NCBI GenBank assembly: GCA_902806595.1 | Contig: CADCXC010000035.1 | Span: 1 to 64,000 of the forward strand | Source: Pyrenopolyporus hunteri | Taxonomy: Eukaryota > Ascomycota > Sordariomycetes > Xylariales > Hypoxylaceae | Direction of reading: 5' to 3' | DNA: 64,000 nt | Shown here: one piece after another, positions 28,330-40,701 of the stretch | Position numbering within the stretch: position 1 is the first letter of the stretch | How the letters are laid out: each line of letters opens with the position of its first letter | Notes under the pieces: model-generated | Told to the model about the DNA's origin: nothing | The model's database searches: none | Seen by the model: the letters and a program-made list of their open reading frames with translations, nothing else | Made by a program: the position numbers and the translations under genes

Positions 28330-31300
28330 AAATCGAAGAAAATTTAAATAAAAATTTTTATTTTTATAATTTTATAAAATTCGAGTTTAAATTATTTATA
28401 AAGTTAAAAATAAATTTAAAAATAAATGGAGTAATCGATTTAAAAAAAAATAATTATTTTACGTTATTAAAATTCGAATTTAAATTAATAATCGATGTAA
28501 TTAATAAATTTTCGAATATAATTTTTAAAATAAAAAAATCGAATTATAATTTAATTTTTTCGAAAAATTTTTTTACGAATTAAATATCGATGATTTTTTT
28601 AACTTTTTTAAATTAAAAAAAATAAATATAATAAATAATGTTATATTTATTTTTATAATTTATTAATTAACTTTTAATAATATATAGGTTTATTTTTATA
28701 AAATAAAGTTATTATTTAATAACGTAAATGTTATAATTATATTTATAAAAGTAAATAATTTACGGTTATTAATTAAATAAATATAAATTTAAAAACGTAA
28801 TTAAACGTATTTATAATAATTTAAAATTTTTATTAATTTAAATCGATAAAAAATTTATTATAATTACGGTAATTTATTTTATAAAAAATTATAATATATA
28901 AAATAAATTAACGATATTAAAAATAAATCGTATTATTTATTATATAAATAATTTAATTCGTTTAATTAATTTAAATTATTTATAATAATAAATTATAATA
29001 AAATAAATTAATATATTACGTATTTTAATTTATTTAATAATATCGAAAAATTTTTTATTATTATTAAAATAAATCGTTTATATTAATAAAATTATTTATT
29101 ATTCGATTATTTAAATTAATTTAATTATTTTAATAAAAATAAATTTAAATATTTTTATAAATATAAAAATAATTTAATAATATTTCGAATAATTATTAAT
29201 TACGTAAATTATATAACGACGATTATTATATTTATATTTATATTTTATTAAATCGAAAGTAATTAATGTTAATAATTTAAATTAAAAAATCGGTAAAATT
29301 TAATTTATTAATTTAATAGTTTTATTAAATAAATACGTTTTATATTTATAATTAATTATTTTAATTTTAAATATTTTAATATCGATATATTTATATATAA
29401 TTTTTACGCGTTTAATATTAATATATATAAAATATTTATATATAAATTAATAAATAATATATAAAACGAAGTTTAATTAAAGTAGTTTTTATATAAAAAT
29501 TAAATTAATTAATCGATAAATATAAAAAATTATTACGTTTAATATTTAATTAATAATTATAAATTATTAATTTTTACGTTTATTAATTAAAATATCGATT
29601 CGATTATTAATTATAACTTTTTTAAAACGTAATTAATTAACGTTAAATATATTATAAAAAATAAAAATATTAAAAATTACGTTAATAAAATAAAAAATAT
29701 TAATAAATTTCGAAAAAATAATAATTAAAATTTTTATTTTATTAAATATAATAAATTTTACGATTTTCCCATTAATTATTATAATTAAAAAAAATTAAAT
29801 TATATAAATTAAAATAATAAAATACCGTCGATTATTAAACGTATATTTATTATTTTTTAAATTTAAAATTATATTATTTCGAATAATTATTTCGAATAAT
29901 ATTAACGATAAATTATTTAATATAATAATTAAAGTTAATATAAAAGTTAAATTAAATATTAAAGTTAATAAAAATTTCGAATTCGAAGTAAATTTTAAAA
30001 TCGAATTAAATATCGAAGTTAATTATATATTATAATTAAAATTTAATATTTTAAAATCGACGTTTTAATTATTTAATTTCGCGGTAATATAATCGATTTT
30101 AAATTAATTATTACGGTTAATTTTTACGGGTTTTAATTAATTTTTATAAAAATAATATTTTTTAAAATTTATATATTTATAATATTTATTATATTAATTA
30201 AAATCGATTTTATATTATTATTACTTCGATTTATATTATATTTACGTAAAATTAATATTTTTAAAATAAATTTTAAAATAATTAAAAAAAAGTTAAAATA
30301 ATATGAAATAATTTTAATTAAATAAATTATTTTAAAGTTTTTATTATAATTTACGATTACGAAAAAAATTATTTTTAAATTAAATTAACGCGATAATATT
30401 ATTATTTTTCGATAATTTAATTTTAATTTATATATCGATTATTAATTTATATTACGTAAAATTTTTTTTAATTAATTAATATAATAATTATTTATATTAC
30501 GTACGATTATAATTTTTTAAATAATATAATATAACGTATAATACGTATTTTTCGTTAATATCGATTTTTAATTAATTAAAACGTTTACGAATATTAATGA
30601 TTTTATTAAAAAACTTTTATAAATTCGAAATTACGGTTAATATTTATTAATTATTAATTAATTTAATTATATAATTAATTAATTTTTTAAAAATTTATTT
30701 TAAAATAAAATTATAAATAATTTTAAAATTTTAATTATTAAAGTTTTAATCGTAATTTTTTAAAATGATTTTTACGTAATTCGATAAAAAGTTATTAATT
30801 AAAATAATAACGAAAATGCGGTTTTTTTTATATTAATTTATGTATTTTTTAAGTGAATTTTCGATAATATAATATAAAAAATCGATGTATTTAAATTTAT
30901 TTTTAAATTTCGTTAATTAATTTTTAAGGTTTAATTTACTTTTAAAAGTTAAAATTTTTCGCGTAAAAATATTTTTAAAATTAATTAAATTTATAATAAA
31001 TAATATTATCGAAATAATATAAAAAAATCAATAAAGTTTATATAATAAAAATTATAATTAAAAAATATAAATAATGTTAATATATAATTATATATAATAA
31101 TAATATAAAATAAAACGATTATAAAATTTTATATATAAAATTTTAATTCGATATAAATTTAAAATAAAATTTAATAAATAAAATAAAATAAAAAAAAAGA
31201 TGTAATAACGCGTATTTATTATATATTATAAAAAGTATAAATAATATTTAATCGTAAAAGTTAAATTAAATATTTAATATTTAAAAAATAAAAAAAAAAT

Positions 31301-32805
31301 ATTTTATTTAATGTTAATTTTTATATATATATATGTAATTATTTTTTTTATTAATTTATAAGTTATAATTTATATATTTAAAATAAAATAAAGTTATATT
31401 AAATAATATATTAAAAATAAAAGTAAAAAAATATTTATTATTAATTAAAAAAAATCGATTTAATTATTTAATTAATTAATAAATATAACGGTTTATTTCG
31501 AAATTAACGGGTATTATTATTATATATAATAAAATTAAAATTTAAAGGATTAATATTCGAAAAAATCGCGTGTCGATAAAAATATTATTATCGAATTAAA
31601 TAAAATCGATTAATAATTATTATCGATATAATTATTAATTAAATAAAATAATAATTTATTTAAGTTAATTTTTTTTAATAATATTATATAATTATATAAA
31701 TAATATAATTTAATAAAATAAAAAAAATAAATTAAATAAAAAAAAATATAACGTTATATTTTAATATATTTAAATTTAAATTATTAAAATTATAATTTAA
31801 AAATAATTAAATAATAATAAATAATTTATTTAAATTAAATATATATAATTAAAAAAATTAAAAAAAATTAATGTAATAATTTATATTATTAATAAAATTT
31901 ATAAAATTAATATATAATTTATAATATAATTTATATATTCGAAATAATAATAATTTTAATAATAATTTATAATGTTATAAAAAAATAAAAAATAATAAAA
32001 TAAAATAAAATTTTAATTAATTAAAATTAAAATTAAAATATAAGGATATAAATAATAATTAATAATATAAAAAATTAAATTTTTATATTTTTTCGATTAT
32101 AAATTATATTATATATTTTCGAAGTTTTAAAATTAATATTAAAATAAATATAAATTAATTATAAAATCGATTTAAAATTATATAATTTTTAATATTTTTA
32201 TTTTTTTCGATAAATATATATAAAAAAAAATTATTAATATAAATTATTATTTATTATTTAATAATAAATAAATAACGTTAAATCGAAAATAAAATTAAAT
32301 TAACGTTTTTAATAAATTTTATAATTTTTAATTATTATTATTAAATCGAAATAAATTTAATAATATAATATTTAATTATTTCGAAATTTTCGATATTAAA
32401 TTATTAAATTTAATATAATTTATTATTAATAAATTTAAAAAAATTTAAATTTATTATTTAAAAATTATTATATAATAATATTAAATAATATAATTTAAAT
32501 TTCGAAAAAAATAATAATTTATTAAAAGTATAATAAATATTATAAAAAATAAAAATAAAGTTTTTTAAAACGTTAAAAATAAATGTAATTATAAAATTAT
32601 AAAAATTTTAAAAAAAATTTATTTAATTTTTAATGTAATTAATTAAATTCGATAAAATTATATAAAAACGAAATAAATTTAATTAATTAAAAGTAATAAA
32701 AATATTTTAAAAAAGTTAAAAAATAAAATTATTATAAAATTAAATTTTTTTTTATTATTTTAATTAATTAAAAATAATAAATAACGATTTCGAATTTATA
32801 ATTTA

Positions 32806-32923
32806 TAAAATAATATAAATCGTATATAATATATATAAAAGTAAAATTTTTTAAAAGGAATTTAATAGTAAGGGTTATATATATATAAGGTGGATTTAAA
32901 TGATTAATCTTAAATTTTCGATA
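32806..32923. repeat. Right terminal direct repeat (putative LTR)
   Basis: This copy keeps G and C at 14 sites where the left copy has A or T (for example AAGG, AAGGG, AAGGTGG and AATCTT). It ends within a few bases of the switch to normal base composition, which supports its being the true end of the element. Confidence 0.75.
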
Positions 32924-33918
32924 AAAGAACCGTAACCGGCCTGCCGGTGTGTTACAGTGCTTTTAAGGGCAATACGCCGCATGAGTCACTGTCCGCATAC
33001 TAGCGTAAGCGAGACGGAATTGGAAGTAATCCGTATATATGACAGGTATCATGAAAACTCGTCGGTATATTGTTAGATACGTAAATTAATCGACATAATC
33101 TAGTTAGTTAAATCAACTGCGGACTGGCCGTGCGCATATTAAGCTTGTTCTAAGTTCTTGTGGGGAGATGCAGAGGCTCCAGTTACATAACCTCTTATGG
33201 GATACGGGCAAGCCCAGCACAAGCCAGAACGCCTAGAGGCTAGCATCATGCTTGGCAATACGCCAACCAAAGGTTAACCGTCCTGTAAACTGTTAGCCTT
33301 ATCCAGTAATTAGGCACTCAGTATTACCCGGAGGTGAACTTTGCTTCATAAGTAGGTAGACTTACAACTCGCGAGATGCCCAGCGGCATTAATATGGAGA
33401 CTACGGAGACACCGGCCAATCAGCGCGAACATATGCTCCTAAAGAGGAAACCCTGGCGGACAACCCTCGCCAGCGAGACCGGCTCTCTTGAACCCTTTAC
33501 CCCCTTTACCCCGGTCCTGCATGACGGAGTACATATTCACGTTTCATTAATATAATTATTTACGGCTTTCAAAAATACTCCTTTCTGGTTCGCATTACAC
33601 CTCAACCATGTGTAATAACATTCTACCGGCATGCGTCTTCTCCGTCTGACTCTATGGCCGAGCGCTACTTCGGACGTGGTTGGACGCTTTATGAACTCCG
33701 AATGCGGATTGCTTACGCCGAAGCTAGGTAGCTGCAGTTAGCTGGATGCCTTATGACGGAATTGTCTGAATCAACCATTATATAACAACTATTTGCCGCT
33801 TCGCGGGCTGCTTCTTTGAAGTTTGAATACTAAGGCCACATGTACAATTATATCAAAGCTACCAAGGTGAAGTCAATCGTCACCTCAATTCTCAGAGTCA
33901 TCGAGGCTATCTATCAAC
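32924..33918. other. Intergenic, no gene seen
   Basis: GC-balanced DNA with no recognisable coding content. A CCCTTTACC unit is repeated around 33495-33515, and a related CCCCTTTACCCC appears near 35075. Confidence 0.55.
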
Positions 33919-34274
33919 ATGTCAGCACCAACCAACCAAGCGCAATCCTCGGACGCAACAGGCCACTGTTCAACGTCCGTCCCTCACCCTGCTTCAGCGG
34001 AACAGGCAGAGAAACACGCGCACCTACGCCAAGTCCTCTCTGGAATTGACAATGAGGTAAGGAATCCAAGGCTCCATTAATATGAGTCTTCTCGCCGTAG
34101 CCCTAATATGTGGTATCATAAAAGGCCTACAAATTGACACTCGACCGCGACACAACTTCTCCTAAGAACGACGATTCGTCGGGCAGCCCCACTAAAAGTC
34201 AGAAGAAAAGCACGAACAATACCGACCCGGGAACCAGCCCGCTAATTCTAGGCATTGTTTTTAGTTTGAAATAG
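33919..34274 (+). CDS. Possible small two-exon gene, unknown function
   Basis: I do not recognise it. An ATG at 33919 opens a 46-codon exon (to 34056) rich in Ser, Thr, Gln and Ala, ending in GAG before a GTAAGG donor. A 68-base intron with a CTAAT branch-like site ends at 34124, and a 49-codon exon in the same phase ends with TAG at 34272-34274. The product is 95 residues, hydrophilic, with QVLSGIDNE across the junction and a Lys/Ser-rich second half (SPTKSQKKST). Codons in both exons are varied and often C-ending, unlike the flanks. It may be an intact small gene or the 5' part of a decayed longer one. Confidence 0.4.
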
Positions 34275-35664
34275 GCGTATTTAAATGGAGTTTTGGAAAT
34301 GGGCTAGGGAAGAATGCAGAATGACCAAGTTAGAATTTGACGATTTCCTAAGCCGACGGGTACATCAGTCTTTGGTTGAAGAAGTATTATTAAGGGAATT
34401 TTGACGTGTGATTCCGGGAACATACGTAAGGGTCAGTTAAGGCGTCATATTGTATCATTTCAACTGGAAATAGCTCGTGTGCGAACACTCGTCTACTTCG
34501 TCAGGTTGCGTCCTTCGGTCATGATACTCTACATGCAAGTGTCAAGGAAAAGTGGGACCGCAATAGAAGTTTAACGCAGTTCTCGTGTATAAGGGGCGGA
34601 GCGTCTTCCTTGGGGTTTCGAACGTTCAGCGTCGATAGTACATGGCTACCCAGGGCTTGGCTATTCGCTATTATTTTAAACATATCGCAGTGAAGCTTCT
34701 CGTTTCCTGGCTCTTAATACCAAGGGAACTAGCCGCGAATTTTCACCGGGGAGATATTACTGACCTAGCGGGTAAGTTAGGCATATTGGGCCCTCTAGGT
34801 ATGTCGCTTTTCAAAGGTTCTGACCACATTAGGATTATAAAGTCAGCCGTCACATTATTTTGACGGGTGTTGAACAGCTGTCTAATTTTGGGACAACTAC
34901 CACTATATTAAATACGCTATATTTAAGTAATATCCACTATAACTTAGCATGTACCCACTAAACGTTAGTGAACATTCTTAGAATTTTAGCGTTGAATAAT
35001 AGCCCTAGTATCTCTTCGAAAACCTACCAACTGACGCCAGACTGACAGCATTAAAGGCCAGCTGGGATTTCTACCCCCCTTTACCCCTTTTGGGGGATAT
35101 GCATAGGGCTAGTCCTAGAGATAATTATCAAGGACCCTTCAACGAGAAACTTGTCCCCGTGAAATAACCCCCAGTTTTCATATTTTTTTTATCGTCATCT
35201 TTTACAATAAGGCTGTTTTAGCTAGGCCACTCTTCAGTAAAGATTTCCCCAAGTCCGAGTCCGTTTCACTTAGCAGGTAAGTAGGTGGGTACCTATGGAC
35301 GATGCCCTCCAGCTTATTAAGGCAGTAAGGCGTTTTCTTTCTCAATATAATATTCGTCCCATTCCGTCTATCTATCAATGGCACCAAGTTAGAAGCTTCT
35401 ATGAGAAATCAATAAATAAATAGGTTGTGCTATTCAAATACCAAAGAAGTGCCTGCGTAAAGACCATGGTACAGCGTCCTTGGGGGATACTTAGTAAGTT
35501 ATAAGTCCAAGTAATTCCTTACCGTCTCCGTGTCATTCGAACCCCAAGCATCTTACTACTTTCTCATTTTATCTGAGATTGCAACGACTGGCAAATTCGT
35601 TTTCCCATACCTAGCACGCAGAAAATTAGCTGAGCATCATTCTATTAGGGGATAGAATATGTTC
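34275..35664. other. Intergenic, no supported gene
   Basis: A 73-codon frame at 34642-34863 starts with ATG but has no recognisable motif and ordinary non-coding composition. A CCCCTTTACCCC stretch lies near 35075. Nothing else can be supported. Confidence 0.5.
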
Positions 35665-36145
35665 TTACATATGTAGCATCCAGAGCCTCATTGCTGTGGC
35701 CACAACCGCAAGGGTCCAAGACTCGCCTAGCCCAGAAGCCACTCCGTCAACTTTCAGTTCAAGGGTAAATGGATTCTTCGGGCTCGAAATTGTCTTCGTC
35801 CATGCGAACAAAGCGAATACTTCGTTGTCGCTGTCTGCTGTTACCGTCGAGGAGGAGGAAGACGACGGCGTGGCCTGGCTGCTATTCTCATTGCTAGCGC
35901 CGGATTGGACGCGCACGAGTTTGAATCCCCCTTGCTTAGCCTCCTCATTCTTTTCAGCCTTCTTGATCTTTCTCCATTCGAATGTCTCACGGCGTGTCTT
36001 CTCCCCCAGTCCCACGTCGAGTGAGAAGCGGAACGACACCACGTTATCGATACTTCGTGCGCGCATCATCTCCCGAACCATGAACTTGGAGCCCGGGGTA
36101 CGTGGTGGAAGCAATATAATGGAATTGGGATTGAACGCATACGGC
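35665..36145 (-). pseudogene. C-terminal part of a fungal-specific protein
   Basis: The minus strand is open for about 160 codons to a TAA at 35665. It contains PGSKFMVREM, NVVSFRFSLDVGLGEKTRRE, TFEWRKIKK, a Ser-rich linker, DNEVFALFAW, KNPFTLELK and ESWTLAVVATAMRLWMLH in that order. I recognise this layout from uncharacterised fungal proteins (an FRFS...FEWRK...FALF...W..LELK...LW.LH type domain) but cannot give a function. No ATG exists at the front: the frame begins after a TAG just upstream, and an AG that could be a splice acceptor precedes GATGTCGG. The N-terminal exon was not found, so it is either a gene with an unrecognised first exon or a truncated remnant. Confidence 0.5.
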
Positions 36146-38542
36146 CGACATCCTGCAAGTGTTTCCTAACATTTTAAGGTATTGTGAGTTTATTTCTTCG
36201 AAACAACCGGCATACCCCGTTGGTGTATTCAGACCAGAGAAAAGGTGACCCAACGAGTGCGACGGAGATACCGGACTTACTACGATGAATTAGCATAGTA
36301 TTTCTCGAAGAAAACCGTGAAACATTTCTACACGTACCATCACCAGATATCGCAAGAATGCGGTCCTTGGTCGAGGTTCCATTGTATCTAGTATATCCGA
36401 ACACACCTCGTTAGCGCTCGAAGCCTAGCAGCTTTCTCTAACAGAAAAAAAGGGATAACCCCCGCCATAGCCATCCATGGGACCATATGTCGCCTTGGAA
36501 AGATGCAATAGGAATATGCAACTCACTACTAGCAATTAGAAGAGTAATCTACGAAATTGAGATTCACATACCACTATCATACCCGGTCGAATCCCCAAGG
36601 GACCGCTGAAGCTAAGACCTGTGTGTTGCTCGACGGCAAAGAGACGCTCGTGCTCGCCGCCTGGGCCACACAGGTAGAACACCTTCCAACCGGAAAGATT
36701 CCATTCTTTTCTTCGTTAGCCTTTTACTATACGGAGTTGGTCACCGTGTTAAGGGAGGATGTATTCACATACGGTAAAAAGCCTTCATGACCCGAGGGAA
36801 TGGTCGATAAGGGGTCGCCGTCGTGGTTACGCTCCGCGTTATCCTGATACCGTCCTCAGGCAATTCTCCATCTGTTTCAGAAGAAGCGGCCACGGATACC
36901 GCGTCAGCCCGGTCTAGGTGGTTTTGCGTCTTGCCGCTGAGGTTTTGGGAGCCGGCTCCGTTTGTGTCACCTATGCTGAGAGTCGTCGCTTTGTGATTCA
37001 TTTTCCTATTATTATCTTGGTGTTTATGTGAAAACTTAAGTTTGACCAAAGACGGGATCAAGGAAGCTCTGAACTTAAGACGAGGCGCGCTTAAATAATA
37101 CACGGCATAAGGGCAATAGTCGCGGCGGCTAGGCTACCCCTTCTACTAGCAAATGCCTTACGACGCCCTTATGATTCGACGCCCGTACATACGCTGGCGT
37201 CCTCGTCGTTCATTGACTTAACAGGAAACGACCTCGTGATGAGCCATTAAAGGTAAAAATAGCTTGCATAACTGGTCAATAAAATATCGCATAGGCTATC
37301 CGGTTTATTCAACGAAGACCTTGTGTACTGTAGCCACCTGTATGCCCGTTACCAAAACAAGTGGAGATTCTAGACGTCTACCAATTAAGGAATGATCGAA
37401 CTGTCATGCCAACAGACGCCCGTATGAAGTAATCCGAACGGCGGTGGGCAGTTTCTAAGCCCCATTAATTTACCTTAAATCCATGAGTTCTTTGATCCTC
37501 CTTACAGCTGGCAGTTCGTAAAATGCGACGCAGATCGTCGGTCTTAACTGAATTCATCAAATCACACGCTTACTGAAAGCCTATTGCCATTCGGGGATCA
37601 TAGCCATTAGCTACGCCACATTTATGTCACCGCGAAGCTATCTCGCCTACACTATGCTCCTATTAAATAACGCATGTTGGTGGTTGATGGCAGAGCTGAA
37701 TCGCGCCACTATGTCCGCCTTAATCCCAGGTAGTTGAAGTTTTGCATCGCGCTCCCAACTCGATTCGCCTTTAGAAGTAAAATATAGCCACTGTACCATT
37801 ACGGCATATTATAAGGAATAAAATTAATTGGAAATATAGACCTTGAAGGTCAGTTAAGCTGTAACCTAGGGACCCTCAGAGCTGGTGTAGGAACTACCTA
37901 TATTCTAGTATCGCTTTGTGTTACCACACACCGGCCCATTATATAACGGAAAGGCCGCCCCGGGCGGATGAGATCCGGGAGAGCGCCGTGTTACTAATGC
38001 GAGCAACGGCTAACGTATTGTAATAAGTAGGTGGTCATAAGCTGGACGAAGTCCTAGGGTCATGTACCCAATTTTACACACTTAATTCATAGCAACCATC
38101 CCTCCGAATCGTACTGTATATTCCAAGATGCTATTTGCAATGAATAACGTTAGTATCGTACAGAGGAGTAACCTTTCGGCATACCATAATAAAATGCGCT
38201 ATACCACTAGCAGCATCTACTCCTTAGGCTGGTTAATTCTAAACTATTCGACAGTTCTTTAATAGCCTACAATAGACGGGCTTTTTTCTTACATTAACTT
38301 CACCCTATTTACGCATAAAAGCCTGACTTCCTTTTTCTTTTCGAAACAAGATTCGATTGGAAACAAAGGACATCTCAACTAACACGAGTAGTTGCTAGAA
38401 AGGAACAGCCACGTCTAAGACAATGACATTATCTCTATTAGTAAACTACGCACAAATCCTCTCAAAATAAGAATGAGAAATTTTCTTCTGAAAATCAAAA
38501 ACTCTAGATTCGTATATCACCCAGATAAGGTAGGTTCTCATC
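36146..38542. other. Intergenic with one coding-like fragment
   Basis: Mostly featureless. On the minus strand 36765-37000 encodes a hydrophilic, coding-like tail (TLSIGDTNGAGSQNLSGKTQ ... ELPEDGIRITRSV ... YRPFPR). Such acidic tails with a GIRIT-like motif occur at the C-termini of some fungal seven-helix proteins, but no membrane segments are preserved upstream. I see no gene in 37104-38542. Confidence 0.3.
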
Positions 38543-39187
38543 ATGACGAACTTCGCCTGCGGCCACGGACTGCCAAAGTCGCGCGTCGGAGCAAATCTCG
38601 CTCATATCCCCCAGGACAATGGCAGACGTTGCCCAGATTGCCAGACCAAGGCGCCGGCGAGTATTCTCGTTCTACTGAAAAATATGCAGAAATCTCACAA
38701 TGTTGACAAAGATCGAGACCCGTATATCGATCAACATCTCATCACATATACCTTCGACCGCTTCGTTTCACAGCGCAAGGACGCCACCGCCGGCTTCAAG
38801 CAGCAATTCGACATCATTCTTAGTGCGTGGGGCACGACATGCCACTACATGCTTGACCAGAAGTCCCTCGCAAGCCTCTTCGTCACAGTGAGAGGACGTT
38901 GGGGTAGCGACATTGCCGGGAGGGCATTGCGGGCAGTGGGCATAGCAGCTCTTAAGGCAAATGGCGTTTTCACACCCATCGAGCCTGAAGAAGTAGAGAT
39001 ATTGGCTACTCTAAACCGAATGATGGGATTTATGCGAGACCAGGTCGCAGTAATTGAAAACTTCGAACAGCTAGAGATCATCTTCAATACCGCAGTGACC
39101 CTACGGAAGTTGAAAGACGACATCACGTCTGCACTGGTGCAGCTAGAGGCAGGATTTTCTAAGTGGGATGCCGCTACTAACAAGTGA
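38543..39187 (+). CDS. Intact orphan protein, 214 residues
   Basis: A single uninterrupted frame from ATG 38543 to TGA 39185-39187. The N-terminus has a possible metal-binding half-site, C6-G-H8 and C30-P-D-C33. The rest looks mainly helical, with hydrophobic and charged residues alternating (LITYTFDRFVSQRKD, EILATLNRMMGFMRDQ, FNTAVTLRKLKDDITSAL) and a central GRWGSDIAGRALRAVGIAAL stretch. There is no signal peptide or membrane segment. I do not recognise the family. It stands alone, about 2 kb or more from any other intact gene, in decayed DNA, yet has no stop or frameshift, which argues for selection or recent arrival. Confidence 0.7.
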   Translation: MTNFACGHGLPKSRVGANLAHIPQDNGRRCPDCQTKAPASILVLLKNMQKSHNVDKDRDPYIDQHLITYTFDRFVSQRKDATAGFKQQFDIILSAWGTTCHYMLDQKSLASLFVTVRGRWGSDIAGRALRAVGIAALKANGVFTPIEPEEVEILATLNRMMGFMRDQVAVIENFEQLEIIFNTAVTLRKLKDDITSALVQLEAGFSKWDAATNK

Positions 39188-40701
39188 TCAAATGTTCGTC
39201 ATGTAGCAGAATAGATTCCGTAAAGAGAACCACCTAAAAGATAAGAATTGGCTCATCCCTCAAGGGGATTAGATACCATAGGTCAAATTAATCCCAGGTG
39301 TGTTTAATTTATACGCATGCCCAAAAGTAGCTAAAAACTACGGGCCTTGTGTCTCTTCAACCTATGGGCCTACGATCGCCTAATGTGATGCTTAAATTAC
39401 CGTAGCCCTAATTCGTAACGGACATACACATATTATCCGTCTCCAAAGGCAATACACGTCCCTACCGGGGTACCTTCACTTATATAAAGCAAATACTATA
39501 GTAGATTAAAACTAAATCCAAGTTAGCTATTGTGTGAGTTTGCCGTCAGGGGAAGTGGGGCTTGGATAGGGGTTCGCTACAGGACCTATATGTAAAGGGC
39601 ACGCAGCATCTTCGTCGGAAGGTTGAAGATTAGGAGTTATTATTTTATGGCTATCCAGATACTGACGGCAGGCAGCTATTTTAAAGATGATACACAGCAC
39701 CGATGTTTCTGTCTCCTGCCACTCAACCCACCTCCTAGGCCTTTTCTCTATAAAAGGTATAGTTACATAGGTACCCACCCCCTATAGGTCCTAGCACTAT
39801 TATAATATGATTCTCGATAGAATCAAGATAGGGATGATAGGCTCGATTAGAGGCCAAAACCAAACACGAGATGGGAAGTATGCTGGACATAGGCCGCCCC
39901 CATCTCGATTACTAAAATCCGTTTAAATTAGCGTGCAACGGGTCGAACGCGCCTGAATAATTCCACAAAATAACCAACTCAGAGGTCAGATCCTAAATCG
40001 AAATGTTACAATTCGCTGCCAACATCAGCAGTTTATGAACAATTATTTTGAGCCCAGTTTGTAAAGCCGGGGTGGATTTCTAAGCCTGATGGTTGACGAT
40101 TACATTGACGGGTGTCCGAAAGGTTGCGCTCGCGATTCGAAAAGCGCGTCCAGGAGACAGTTGTTACTTATAGAGGAAGTATTCGACATTTAAGGTCTAC
40201 GATCCAAAATCCGAAAGAATTCTAATTAGCACGAAATTCAACTGTAAAACCCGGATGCTGACAACTTTCGTGGTCTAAACACGACCGTGATATGCGGGTC
40301 CGCAACCATGGTGTCAAGCCAAGTTGAGGTCAAGGATCATTGAACAACATCACATACGAACTACTATAGCAACCGCAGGCCTTTCCGGGAGCAAGTAGGT
40401 CTCTCTGTAACACATAAATTTAAGTCTTACTAGACACAAGCCCAAAACTATGGCCATAGACTTTAGCCAGGCCCGAGCCGGACATACGTCCCTTCGACCT
40501 TTCATAATGGCCGCAAGTATTCTTAGCATCGTCACGACTAAAGATGTAGGTATATAAGGATCACCATCGTAGTAGTAAAATATTGTAGAGTACTTAAAAT
40601 CCAGCCGAAAAAAGCTAATCATAAGACGACAGTCTCCCCGTCTCTGCGACAGAAACATGCATTAGGTAATATACAGAAAACCCCCAGTTCTTCCAATAAT
40701 C
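39188..40701. other. Intergenic, no gene seen
   Basis: Short frames on both strands have no recognisable motif. A TAGGTACC motif lies near 39766. Confidence 0.55.

Larger units (their letters stand above)
24715..32923. mobile_element. RIP-degraded LTR-type retroelement (putative)
   Basis: An 8.2-kb block of extreme AT content lies between two GC-balanced regions. A 118-base direct repeat sits near its left edge and exactly at its right edge, in the same orientation, as LTRs would. C survives almost only in CpG. No open frame remains, and I could not find reverse transcriptase or integrase motifs, so class and orientation are unknown. No target-site duplication or primer-binding site is visible. 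The left boundary is vague because 24715-24780 is AT-rich but lies outside the aligned repeat. Other readings are a nested set of elements, or a repeat pair unrelated to LTRs. Confidence 0.6.

Noticed and set aside
29561..29860. Reverse-transcriptase remnant in block 2
   Set aside because: I tried to match RT-core text allowing C to T and G to A changes and could not find a consistent frame.
24751..32928. Target-site duplication around the 8.2-kb element (AAGAA on both sides)
   Set aside because: The matching five bases are low complexity and do not sit at consistent distances from the repeat ends.
33495..33515. CCCTTTACC repeats as telomere-like sequence
   Set aside because: The unit differs from the usual fungal CCCTAA and has only two or three copies.
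35535..35550. ATTCGAACCCC, possible minus-strand tRNA T-arm
   Set aside because: No A-box, anticodon arm or acceptor stem can be folded around it.
35696..36169. 157-codon plus-strand frame
   Set aside because: Antisense to the minus-strand frame with the conserved fungal domain.
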